Assembly: GCF_003865135.1 (NCBI RefSeq)
Contig: NZ_BHZC01000001.1
Location: 4,588,001 to 4,652,000, forward strand
Source of the DNA: Streptomyces chrestomyceticus JCM 4735
Lineage (GTDB): Bacteria > Actinomycetota > Actinomycetes > Streptomycetales > Streptomycetaceae
Reading direction: 5' to 3'
DNA length: 64,000 nt
The position numbers and the translations under genes are program-made. Positions 29,182-36,391 of this stretch are shown here, in pieces. Numbering within the stretch: the first letter of the stretch is position 1; the number at the start of each line of letters is the position of its first letter. The notes beneath the pieces were generated by a model. The model ran no database searches. It was not told where the DNA came from and saw only the letters and a list, made by a program, of their open reading frames with translations.

Positions 29182-30654
29182 GTGACGGACGAGCTCACGC
29201 CGGAGACCCCGGGCGAGGACGAGCAGCCGATCAAGCAGCGGAAGAACGGCCTTTACCCGGGCGTATCGGACGAGCTCGCGAAGAACATGCAGTCGGGCTG
29301 GGCCGACACCGAGCTGCGCGACCTGGAGCCCGTCGAGCAGGCTCCGTACGCGGCCGAGCGGCGCGCGGCGCTGTCCCGCCGCTTCCCCGGTGAGCGCCTG
29401 GTGATCCCGGCGGGCAACCTGAAGACCCGCTCCAACGACACCGAGTACAACTTCCGCGCCGCGACCGAGTTCGTGCACCTCACCGGTGACCAGACCGAAG
29501 ACAGCGTGCTGGTCCTGGAACCCCGCGCGGACGGCGAGGGCCACGACGCGACGCTCTACCGGCTGCCCCGCTCCGACCGCGGGAACGGCGAGTTCTGGCT
29601 GGACGGCATGGGTGAGCTGTGGGTCGGCCGCCGCCACAGCCTGACCGAGGCCGCGGCGCTGCTCGGCCTGCCCTGCGCGGACGTGCGCGAGCTGCCCGAC
29701 GCGCTGCGCGCGGCGAGCGGTCCGGTCCGGGTGGTGCGCGGCCACGACGCCGGCATCGAGGAGGCCCTGGCGGGCCAGGTCACCGCCGAGCGCGACGAAG
29801 AGCTGCGGGAGTACCTCTCCGAGGCGCGCCTGGTGAAGGACGCCTTCGAGATCGGCGAGCTGCAGAAGGCGGTCGACTCGACCGTGCGCGGCTTCGAGGA
29901 CGTCGTGAAGGTCCTGGACAAGGCCGAGGCGACCAGCGAGCGCTACATCGAAGGAACGTTCTTCCTGCGGGCCCGCGTCGAGGGCAACGACGTCGGCTAC
30001 GGCTCGATCTGCGCCGCCGGACCGCACGCCACCACGCTGCACTGGGTCCGCAACAACGGCCAGGTCCGCTCCGGCGACCTGCTGCTGCTGGACGCGGGCG
30101 TGGAGACCACCAGCCTCTACACCGCCGACGTCACCCGTACGCTGCCGATCAACGGCACGTACAGCGACCTCCAGCGCAAGATCTACGACGCGGTGTACGA
30201 GGCCCAGGAGGCGGGCATCGCGGCCGTCAAGCCGGGCGCCGCGTTCCGCGACTTCCACGACGCGGCGCAGCGCGTGCTCGCCGAGAAGCTGGTCGAGTGG
30301 GGCCTGGTCGAGGGCCCGGCGGACCGGGTGCTGGAGCTGGGCCTGCAGCGCCGCTGGACGCTGCACGGCACCGGCCACATGCTCGGCCTGGACGTCCACG
30401 ACTGCGCCGCCGCCCGTACGGAGACGTACGTCGACGGAGCGCTGGAGCCCGGCATGGTGCTGACCGTCGAGCCCGGCCTGTACTTCCAGGCGGACGACCT
30501 GACCGTCCCGGAGGAGTACCGCGGCATCGGCGTCCGCATCGAGGACGACATCCTCGTCACCGAGGACGGCAACCGGAACCTGTCCGCCGCGCTGCCGCGC
30601 CGCGCGGACGAGGTCGAGGCGTGGATGGCGGAGCTGACCGGGCAGCGGGGCTGA
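29182..30654 (+). CDS. pepP: Aminopeptidase P family (M24B) Xaa-Pro peptidase
   Basis: 490 residues from the GTG at 29182, with AAGGAGG at 29171-29177. An N-terminal AMP_N domain (AERRAALSRRFPGERLVIPAGN) precedes the pita-bread domain with dinuclear metal ligands in LLLLDAGVETTSLYTADVTRTLP (two Asp), HGTGHMLGLDVHD (His), TVEPGLYF (Glu) and RIEDDILV (Glu). It removes N-terminal residues preceding proline; cytoplasmic. The N-terminus has an acidic tail. It is convergent with the TetR gene across a shared terminator. Confidence 0.92.
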   Translation: MTDELTPETPGEDEQPIKQRKNGLYPGVSDELAKNMQSGWADTELRDLEPVEQAPYAAERRAALSRRFPGERLVIPAGNLKTRSNDTEYNFRAATEFVHLTGDQTEDSVLVLEPRADGEGHDATLYRLPRSDRGNGEFWLDGMGELWVGRRHSLTEAAALLGLPCADVRELPDALRAASGPVRVVRGHDAGIEEALAGQVTAERDEELREYLSEARLVKDAFEIGELQKAVDSTVRGFEDVVKVLDKAEATSERYIEGTFFLRARVEGNDVGYGSICAAGPHATTLHWVRNNGQVRSGDLLLLDAGVETTSLYTADVTRTLPINGTYSDLQRKIYDAVYEAQEAGIAAVKPGAAFRDFHDAAQRVLAEKLVEWGLVEGPADRVLELGLQRRWTLHGTGHMLGLDVHDCAAARTETYVDGALEPGMVLTVEPGLYFQADDLTVPEEYRGIGVRIEDDILVTEDGNRNLSAALPRRADEVEAWMAELTGQRG

Positions 30655-30707
30655 CCGGACGCGAGGCCGAGACGCGGGGCAGACCCCGCAGGCGATCACC
30701 GTCGTCG

Positions 30708-30750
30708 GAAGGCGGCCGGCGGGCTCCCACGGGAGTCACCGGCCGCCTTC
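30708..30750. terminator. Hairpin between convergent pepP and tetR genes
   Basis: A 12-bp stem (GAAGGCGGCCGG at 30708-30719 with 30739-30750) encloses a smaller GGGCTCCC/GGGAGTC hairpin. It overlaps the last codons of the TetR gene. Confidence 0.65.
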
Positions 30751-31527
30751 GGCGTTCCCGGGGGTCTGCTCGGCGTTCCCTGGGTCCTCCTCGGCCTTCC
30801 CGGGGTCCTCCTCGGCGATCCCTGTGTCCCGTACGGGGTCCGCACCGTCCCATACGGGCCCCGCACTGTCCCGTACAGCATCTGCGGCGCCGCCCCGTAC
30901 GGAATCCTCAGCGCCCGCCGCCGGCGCGAACACCCCGGCCCGAGCCGCCGCCCAGGCCGCCTCGGCGGCGCAGTCGGCCAGCCGGAGGTCGACCGGCCTG
31001 CGGGCGATCAGCAGCCGGTAGTAGAACGGCGCGCCCAGGGCGGCCACGACCTCGTCCGGGTCGGCGCCTTCGGGCAGTTCACCGCGCGCCGCAGCACGGG
31101 GCACCATGGCGCCGGCCAGCCGCAGCCGCTCGTCGAAGAACTGCCGCAGCACCTCGGCGGCCTCCGGCTGGCGCGCGGCGGCGGACACCACCGCTTCCAG
31201 CAGCCCGCAGTAGCGCGGCTCCGTGTAGAAGGCGGCGATCGAACGGGCCAGTGCGCGCAGGTCACCGCGGAGCGTGCCGGTGTCCGGGAGCGGAATCCCG
31301 CCACTCAGGTCGGCCATCAGCTCGCAGACGAGCCCCTCGACGGAGCGCCAGCGGCGGTAGATCGTCGCGACGTGGACCCCGGAACGCCGGGCCACCCCCT
31401 CCATGGTGAGCGCGGCGTATCCGCCTTCGCCCAGTTCCTCGAAGACCGCGTCCAGTACGGCTTGTCTCGTACGCGCGGTACGTCCCCCCGGCCGGGACGC
31501 TCCGGGAGGGGGCTGCGCTGTGCTCAC
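30736..31527 (-). CDS. TetR-family regulator with a repetitive C-terminal tail
   Basis: 263 residues. The HTH (TRQAVLDAVFEELGEGGYAALTMEGVARRSGVHVATIYRRWRS, about 20-63) is followed by a TetR_C ligand domain to about residue 195. The last 65 residues are low complexity encoded by tandem 21-bp DNA repeats (30751-30813, EEDPGKA-like units, and three GTCCCGTACGG units near 30826-30888). A perfect inverted repeat 52 bp upstream (31579-31602) is the likely operator, implying autoregulation. No obvious target gene diverges; the plus-strand gene at 31854 may be one. Confidence 0.88.
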   Translation of the reverse strand: MSTAQPPPGASRPGGRTARTRQAVLDAVFEELGEGGYAALTMEGVARRSGVHVATIYRRWRSVEGLVCELMADLSGGIPLPDTGTLRGDLRALARSIAAFYTEPRYCGLLEAVVSAAARQPEAAEVLRQFFDERLRLAGAMVPRAAARGELPEGADPDEVVAALGAPFYYRLLIARRPVDLRLADCAAEAAWAAARAGVFAPAAGAEDSVRGGAADAVRDSAGPVWDGADPVRDTGIAEEDPGKAEEDPGNAEQTPGNAEGGR

Positions 31528-31578
31528 GGCGGCTCCGTATTGCAGTGCGGGTTCAGGCCACGTATCGTCCAGAACACG

Positions 31579-31602
31579 CTAACGCGAGTCACCTCGCGTT
31601 AG
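31579..31602. promoter_or_regulatory. Perfect palindromic operator upstream of tetR
   Basis: CTAACGCGAG (31579-31588) and CTCGCGTTAG (31593-31602) separated by TCAC form a classical TetR-type operator in the 326-bp gap 31528-31853. The rest of that gap shows no gene. Confidence 0.75.
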
Positions 31603-31853
31603 GTCGGGTGCGCGTGGTTCCCGCGGCAATCGGGGACGCGACGGGGGACGTCCTTCCCCTGCGGGACCGCGCGGCCCACCACCGGAGGGACGCCGGCACA
31701 ACCGTCGGCTCCCGGGCACTTCTTCGGCAGGTCGGTACGCGGCACTTCGGCGGGACGCCCCCCGGCCCTTCCGTACCGCTCCTTCGGGGTACCGTCGCGA
31801 CGCCATGTCGGGCAGGAGATCAGGGGGTCCGACCTGACGAGACGGGACACGCC

Positions 31854-32432
31854 ATGACGCTCACCTTCACCCGCCATCGCAGAGCCGAGCGCTACGAACT
31901 GCGCCCGCGCGGCGCCGACCCCGTCCACGTGCACCGTGGCGCGCCCGACGGCCGTGCCCTTCCCGAGGGGTGTGCACCGCGCTTCACTCTTGCGGCCGAC
32001 CCGGACGGTGCCAGGCCGCTCGCCATCGTCGTCCGGAGGAAGGGCGACGGTCATCTCGCCGTGCTCGCTCCGGATCACGCGCACCTGGCCGAGCTGCGAC
32101 TGACGCCACGCAAGAAGCTGCGGCGGCCCAAGTACGAGATCCACCTGCCCGGCGGGGAGGTGCTGCGCGGGCGGGAGGGGACCGTGCCGTCGTTGCTCCT
32201 GTGGCTGGTGATGCTGCCGTTGGTCCTTGTCTACCTGGTCGCGCTGACGCTCTCCGACATGCCCGCCGACGAGGTCGGTTCTCCCCTGCGGACGGCCTGG
32301 AAGCGGCCGGGCGGGCTCATCGGCCGGGTGGCCATGACCGAGTCCGCACGGGGACGCTTCCGTGTGCCGGGTGACGGGCTCGATCACCGGGTGGCGTACG
32401 CGCAGGCGGTGGCGAAGTACTGGAAGCAGTGA
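31854..32432 (+). CDS. Conserved hypothetical protein with one transmembrane segment
   Basis: 192 residues from the ATG at 31854; the reading open further upstream has no family resemblance. The N-terminal 110 residues form a beta-rich soluble part (YELRPRG, RFTLAADPDG, KYEIHLPGGEVLRG), followed by a hydrophobic segment SLLLWLVMLPLVLVYLVALTL and a short tail ending VAYAQAVAKYWKQ. I do not recognise the family. No Shine-Dalgarno is evident. It lies about 250 bp from the TetR operator. Confidence 0.65.
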   Translation: MTLTFTRHRRAERYELRPRGADPVHVHRGAPDGRALPEGCAPRFTLAADPDGARPLAIVVRRKGDGHLAVLAPDHAHLAELRLTPRKKLRRPKYEIHLPGGEVLRGREGTVPSLLLWLVMLPLVLVYLVALTLSDMPADEVGSPLRTAWKRPGGLIGRVAMTESARGRFRVPGDGLDHRVAYAQAVAKYWKQ

Positions 32433-32473
32433 CCCGGGACCGCTGACCGGTCCGTCAGGGAGCCCGGACCCGT

Positions 32474-32965
32474 TCACGACGCCATCAGCGGTACCTCCTC
32501 CTTCCACTTCAGGATCTTGTCGAAGCTGACCACCGCGCCGCGCCGGCCGGTGCGGTTGCGGTAGCGGACGTGGTCGGTCAGGGCCTCGATCAGAAAGAGC
32601 CCCCGTCCATGTTCGGCCTGGGCCGGGGCGGGGGCTGCCGTGGGTGGGGGCGGCGCGGGGTCGGGCAGGGCGCTCCGCCCGGGGCGCTTGGGCCTGCGGG
32701 CCCGGTCCCGGAAGCCGGGGCCGGAGTCGGTGACTTCGATACGGCAGGTGTCACCGTTGATGAAGGCGGTGACCCGGTAGTCCTCCGTCGCGGCGTCGCC
32801 GCCGTGTTCGACGGCGTTGGCACACGCTTCGGTGAGGGCGACGGACAGGTCGTGGGAGATGTCCGGGTCCACCCCGGCCGTCTCCATCGTTCCCAGCAGG
32901 AGCCGCCGGGCGAGCGGCACGCTCGCGGCCTCGCGCCGCAGATGCAGGGACCACCAGATGCTCAT
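32474..32965 (-). CDS. Anti-sigma-factor-like serine kinase (RsbW/SpoIIAB type)
   Basis: 163 residues. The ATG at 32965 is preceded by AGGAGG with an 8-base spacer; upstream in-frame starts at 32995 and 33037 lack such a site. N box LSVALTEACANAVEHGG, G1 VTDSGPGFRD, G2 EHGRGLFLIEALTDHV are complete, so it should bind ATP. A Pro/Ala-rich insert (PDPAPPPPTAAPAPA) sits in the ATP lid. Such kinases bind sigma factors or phosphorylate anti-anti-sigma proteins. No cognate partner gene is adjacent. Confidence 0.85.
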   Translation of the reverse strand: MSIWWSLHLRREAASVPLARRLLLGTMETAGVDPDISHDLSVALTEACANAVEHGGDAATEDYRVTAFINGDTCRIEVTDSGPGFRDRARRPKRPGRSALPDPAPPPPTAAPAPAQAEHGRGLFLIEALTDHVRYRNRTGRRGAVVSFDKILKWKEEVPLMAS

Positions 32966-33250
32966 CGCTGCAGCCTCCTGGTCGCGGCTCGACATATCGA
33001 TACGTATTGCCGGGGCGCATGGTCCGTAAGCGTGCACCGGACGTGACTCCGCTCATTCGGCGGATGCGCCTCCTGCACCCGCCGGTGTAACGGAGCCTTT
33101 CGTGCGCCCGCGCACGCTCCGGCGCGCCGCCCGAGCGCTCCGGAGCCGCCCCCCTGCCCCGTCCCGACCGGAAGGGCGCGATCCGCCCGGTACCGGAGAG
33201 GCGGACCTGCCGTATGCGGGCCGTAAGGGCAGTGGGATGATGGCGCGGCC

Positions 33251-34093
33251 ATGACTGCCCCGTCCGACCTCGGAGTGCGCGCCGCCGCCGACCTGCGGCT
33301 GCTGAGGGCCGCGGTGTTCACCGCGGTCTGTGTCGCGCTGTCCGCGGCCGGGCACATGATCGGGTCCTGCGCCGCCGTCCCCCTGTGGACGCTGGGCGTG
33401 GGCTGCGCGGCGGTCTTCGCCGTCGCAGCGCCGCTGGCCGGGCGGGAACGCTCGCTGCCCGGCATCGCCGTGGCGCTGGCCGTCGGCCAGCTCGCGCTGC
33501 ACACCGTCTTCGCGCTGGGGCAGCACCGGATGGCCACCGCCCCCGCGGCCGGCCCGGCTCCGGCCGGTGGCGGACTCTCGGACCAGGCGGCCATCTCCCT
33601 CGCCCGGCACATCACCTGCGGCCTGGGCGCCGGGCAACTGGACGGCGCGCAAGCGCGCCGCATCCTGCACACCTCGGTCATCGGCCCGGGCGGACCCGCC
33701 GCTTCGGCCGGCGGCGCCGGGCACGCCATGGACCCGGCCACCGCCGCCACGGCGGCGCACGGGCTGCTGCCCTCGCTGCCGATGCTGCTGGCGCACCTGC
33801 TCGCGGCGCTCGCCGCCGGCTGGCTGCTGCGCCGCGGCGAGGCGGCCCTGTGGCGGCTGGTGCGGCTCTCGGCGCCCGCCGCGCGGGAGGCTTCGGCGGC
33901 GGCTGAAGCTCTGGTGGGCGCGCTGCGCGGCGTGCTCGCGCTCGTACGCGCCCTGTGCGCCGGGCTCCTGACGGCGGACGTACGCCCCGTGGCGCGTTTT
34001 TCGTACGGGGACGACCAAGCCCGCCCGCAGGAACTCTCGCTCCAGCACAGTGTCGTCAGGCGGGGCCCGCCCGCCCTGGCCCTCGCGGCCTGA
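33251..34093 (+). CDS. Integral membrane protein of unknown function next to the copper operon
   Basis: 280 residues with about four hydrophobic segments (near residues 18-38, 42-62, 70-92 and 172-196) and an Ala/Gly-rich linker with SARHITCGLGAGQLDGAQ-like sequence. It contains two Cys in the membrane part (GSCAAVPLW, GVGCAAVF). It is followed after 194 bp by the YcnI gene on the same strand, so a role in copper handling is possible by position only. I do not recognise the family. Confidence 0.6.
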   Translation: MTAPSDLGVRAAADLRLLRAAVFTAVCVALSAAGHMIGSCAAVPLWTLGVGCAAVFAVAAPLAGRERSLPGIAVALAVGQLALHTVFALGQHRMATAPAAGPAPAGGGLSDQAAISLARHITCGLGAGQLDGAQARRILHTSVIGPGGPAASAGGAGHAMDPATAATAAHGLLPSLPMLLAHLLAALAAGWLLRRGEAALWRLVRLSAPAAREASAAAEALVGALRGVLALVRALCAGLLTADVRPVARFSYGDDQARPQELSLQHSVVRRGPPALALAA

Positions 34094-34117
34094 CGACCAC
34101 ACACCGCACTCCCCGCA

Positions 34118-34195
34118 GCAGGACCGGGACGGCCCGGCAGGACCGGGACGCCCTGGCAGGACTGGGCACGACCCGGCAGGACCGGGCGCGCTCCG
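34118..34195. repeat. Four tandem 19-20-bp repeats upstream of the copper genes
   Basis: Units begin at 34118, 34137, 34156 and 34176, each starting GCAGGAC and continuing with a GGGACG-like core. They lie between the membrane protein gene and the YcnI gene. Confidence 0.75.
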
Positions 34196-34287
34196 GCGTA
34201 CGGGAGGAGGCGGCGTGCGCCGTCGTGGCCGCACGCGTGCCAGCCGTTCCTCCCCCGTCCCTCCAGCCTGTGGAGTGCATTTCCGCC

Positions 34288-35088
34288 ATGTCTGAGACCA
34301 CTGCCGTACCGTCACCGTCCCCCGCCGCACCGTCACAGGGCACCGCCCCGGCCCCGGACGCCCGCCGCCGCGGCCGGCTCGCCCGCCGTCTGCCCGTCGT
34401 GGGCGGCCTCGCCGCGGGCGGCGTGCTGCTGCTCGCCGGCCCGGCCTTCGCGCACGTCAGCGTGCAGCCGGGCCAGGCCGAGCAGGGCGGCTACGCGACG
34501 ATCAACTTCAAGGTCCCCAACGAGCGCGACAACGCCTCGACCGTGAAGCTCGAAGTGACCCTGCCGGCCGACCACCCGCTGGCGTCCGCCATGCCGCAGC
34601 CGGTGCCGGGCTGGAAGGTGGACGTCACCAAGTCCAAGCTCGACAAGCCGCTCGAAACGCACGGCAAGAAGCTCACCGAAGCCGTCTCGAAGATCACCTG
34701 GACCGCGGACGGCAGCAAGATCGAACCGGGCCAGTTCCAGCAGTTCCCGGTCTCCGTCGGACAGTTGCCCAAGGCCGACAAGCTGGTCTTCAAGGCCCTC
34801 CAGACGTACGACAACGACGAGGTCGTACGGTGGATCGAGCCGACCAAGGAGGGCGGCCCCGAGCCGGAGAACCCGGCGCCGGTGCTCGAACTGACCCCCG
34901 CGTCCGGCGACGGCCACGGCTCCGGCACGGCCGACGCGAAGAACGCCGGCGGCGACGCGGGCAGCACCCAGCAGGCCGCCGCGGACGGCAGCGACACCAC
35001 GGCCCGCGTCCTGGGCGGTGCCGGCATCGTCGTCGGCATCATCGGTGTCGCGTTCGGCGTGCTCGCCGGCCGGCGCCGCGGCGCCTGA
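34288..35088 (+). CDS. YcnI-like (DUF1775) membrane-anchored copper-binding protein
   Basis: 266 residues from the ATG at 34288. A long signal with an RRRGRLARRLP basic stretch ends at AGPAFA, so the mature protein begins with His (HVSVQPGQAEQGGYATINFKVPNE), the N-terminal His brace used by DUF1775 to bind Cu(II). A conserved Trp follows in VPGWKVDVTK. A disordered Gly/Asp/Ala stretch and a C-terminal membrane helix (VLGGAGIVVGIIGVAFGVLAG) anchor it outside the membrane. First gene of the run YcnI-Sco-PCuAC-CopCD-DyP. Confidence 0.88.
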   Translation: MSETTAVPSPSPAAPSQGTAPAPDARRRGRLARRLPVVGGLAAGGVLLLAGPAFAHVSVQPGQAEQGGYATINFKVPNERDNASTVKLEVTLPADHPLASAMPQPVPGWKVDVTKSKLDKPLETHGKKLTEAVSKITWTADGSKIEPGQFQQFPVSVGQLPKADKLVFKALQTYDNDEVVRWIEPTKEGGPEPENPAPVLELTPASGDGHGSGTADAKNAGGDAGSTQQAAADGSDTTARVLGGAGIVVGIIGVAFGVLAGRRRGA

Positions 35089-35167
35089 CCCGACCCCGTG
35101 CCCGCCCCCGGCGCCCGGCCTCCCGGACGCCGGACCGGCGCACCCTTCCTGAAAACGGAACACGTAC

Positions 35168-35818
35168 ATGCGTAAGAGGAACCTGACCGCCGCCGGTATC
35201 GCGCTGGTCTCCGCGCTGACCCTGGCCGCCTGCGGCAGCGGCGGCGACAGCGACCAGCCCGCCGCCAGCGTCTCCGGCGGCACCCGCTCCGAGCCGATCG
35301 TCACGCTCGACCGGCCCATGGAGAAGCCGGACCTGGTCCTGACGGACACCGAGGGCGAGAAGTACGACCTGATCGAGCAGACCAAGGGCCACCCGACCCT
35401 GGTCTACTTCGGCTACACCCACTGCCCGGACGTCTGCCCGCTGACGATGAACAACATCGACGTCGCGATGCGGCAGTTGCCGAAGGCCGAACAGGACGAC
35501 CTGCGCGTCGTCTTCGTCACCTCGGACCCCGAACGGGACACCCCCGCCGCGCTCAAGAAGTGGCTCGGCGGCATCAACAAGAAGTTCATCGGCCTGACCG
35601 GCTCCTTCGACACCATCCAGGCCGGCGCGCGCAGCGTGAACATCGGCATCGAGAAGCCCGTCAAGAAGAAGAACGGCGACGTGGTCTCCACCCACGGAGC
35701 GCAGGTCCTGCTCAGCTCCCCCAAGGACGACAAGATCCACTGGATGGGGATGCAGGACGCCGGCGTCGACCACTACTCCAAGGCACTTCCGAAGATCATC
35801 AAGGGACAGAACCCGTGA
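35168..35818 (+). CDS. sco: SCO1/SenC family copper chaperone lipoprotein
   Basis: 216 residues. A lipoprotein signal with lipobox LAAC (residues about 19-22). The thioredoxin-like domain has the copper-binding Cys pair in GYTHCPDVCPLTMNN and the distal His in VVSTHGAQVLL. Sco proteins deliver copper to the CuA site of cytochrome oxidase and, in S. lividans, take part in the extracytoplasmic copper pathway together with the PCuAC-type chaperone ECuC, encoded next door as here. The stop overlaps the following GTG (35815-35818), so translation is coupled. Confidence 0.93.
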   Translation: MRKRNLTAAGIALVSALTLAACGSGGDSDQPAASVSGGTRSEPIVTLDRPMEKPDLVLTDTEGEKYDLIEQTKGHPTLVYFGYTHCPDVCPLTMNNIDVAMRQLPKAEQDDLRVVFVTSDPERDTPAALKKWLGGINKKFIGLTGSFDTIQAGARSVNIGIEKPVKKKNGDVVSTHGAQVLLSSPKDDKIHWMGMQDAGVDHYSKALPKIIKGQNP

Positions 35819-36378
35819 ACCGCCGCACCACCCTCGCCGCCGTACTCGCCCTCACCGCCGGATTCGCCCTCGCGGGCTGCGGCGGGGACAGCGCCCCCGA
35901 GCTGAAGGTCTCCGGGGCGTACCTGCCGCAGCCGGTCGACCAGAGCATGGCCGGCGCGTTCATGGTCATCGAGAACACCGGCGGTACGGCCGACAAGCTC
36001 ACCTCCGTCACCAGCGACCTGAGCGACGACGTCACCATCCACACCACCAAGAACAACAAGATGGAGCAGGTCAAGTCCCTGGACATCCCCGCCAACGGCA
36101 AGCTCGAACTCGCGCGCGGCGGCAACCACCTGATGTTCATGGGGCTGAAGAGGAAGCCGGCCGAGGGCCAGAAGGTCAGCGTGGAGCTGCACTTCGCCAC
36201 GGCGAAGGCGATCAAGGTCGAGGTGCCGGTCCGGGCCGCCACCTACGTCCCGAAGGGCAGTGGCTCGGAGGGCGGCGGATCGCACGGCGGCGACTCGCAC
36301 GGCAGCGGCTCGAAGCACGACGGCATGAAGCACGAGGGATCGATGGACGACCACGCGCAGCACCACTCCGAGAAGTAG
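35815..36378 (+). CDS. PCuAC-type (DUF461) extracytoplasmic copper chaperone lipoprotein
   Basis: 187 residues from a GTG overlapping the Sco stop. Lipobox LAGC near residue 21. The copper site reads H-x6-M-x21-H-x-M (IHTTKNNKM ... GGNHLMFM); the first gap is shorter than the H-x10-M I know for PCuAC. The C-terminal 35 residues form a His/Ser/Gly/Asp tail with at least eight His plus Met (SHGGDSHGSGSKHDGMKHEG), probably extra copper ligands. It is the equivalent of ECuC in S. lividans, which hands copper to Sco. Confidence 0.92.
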   Translation: MNRRTTLAAVLALTAGFALAGCGGDSAPELKVSGAYLPQPVDQSMAGAFMVIENTGGTADKLTSVTSDLSDDVTIHTTKNNKMEQVKSLDIPANGKLELARGGNHLMFMGLKRKPAEGQKVSVELHFATAKAIKVEVPVRAATYVPKGSGSEGGGSHGGDSHGSGSKHDGMKHEGSMDDHAQHHSEK

Positions 36379-36391
36379 GGGGCGCCTCGCC

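Noticed and set aside
29619..31409. Plus-strand open frame of 596 codons across pepP and tetR
   Set aside because: Out-of-frame reading of pepP followed by antisense to tetR; no recognisable protein.
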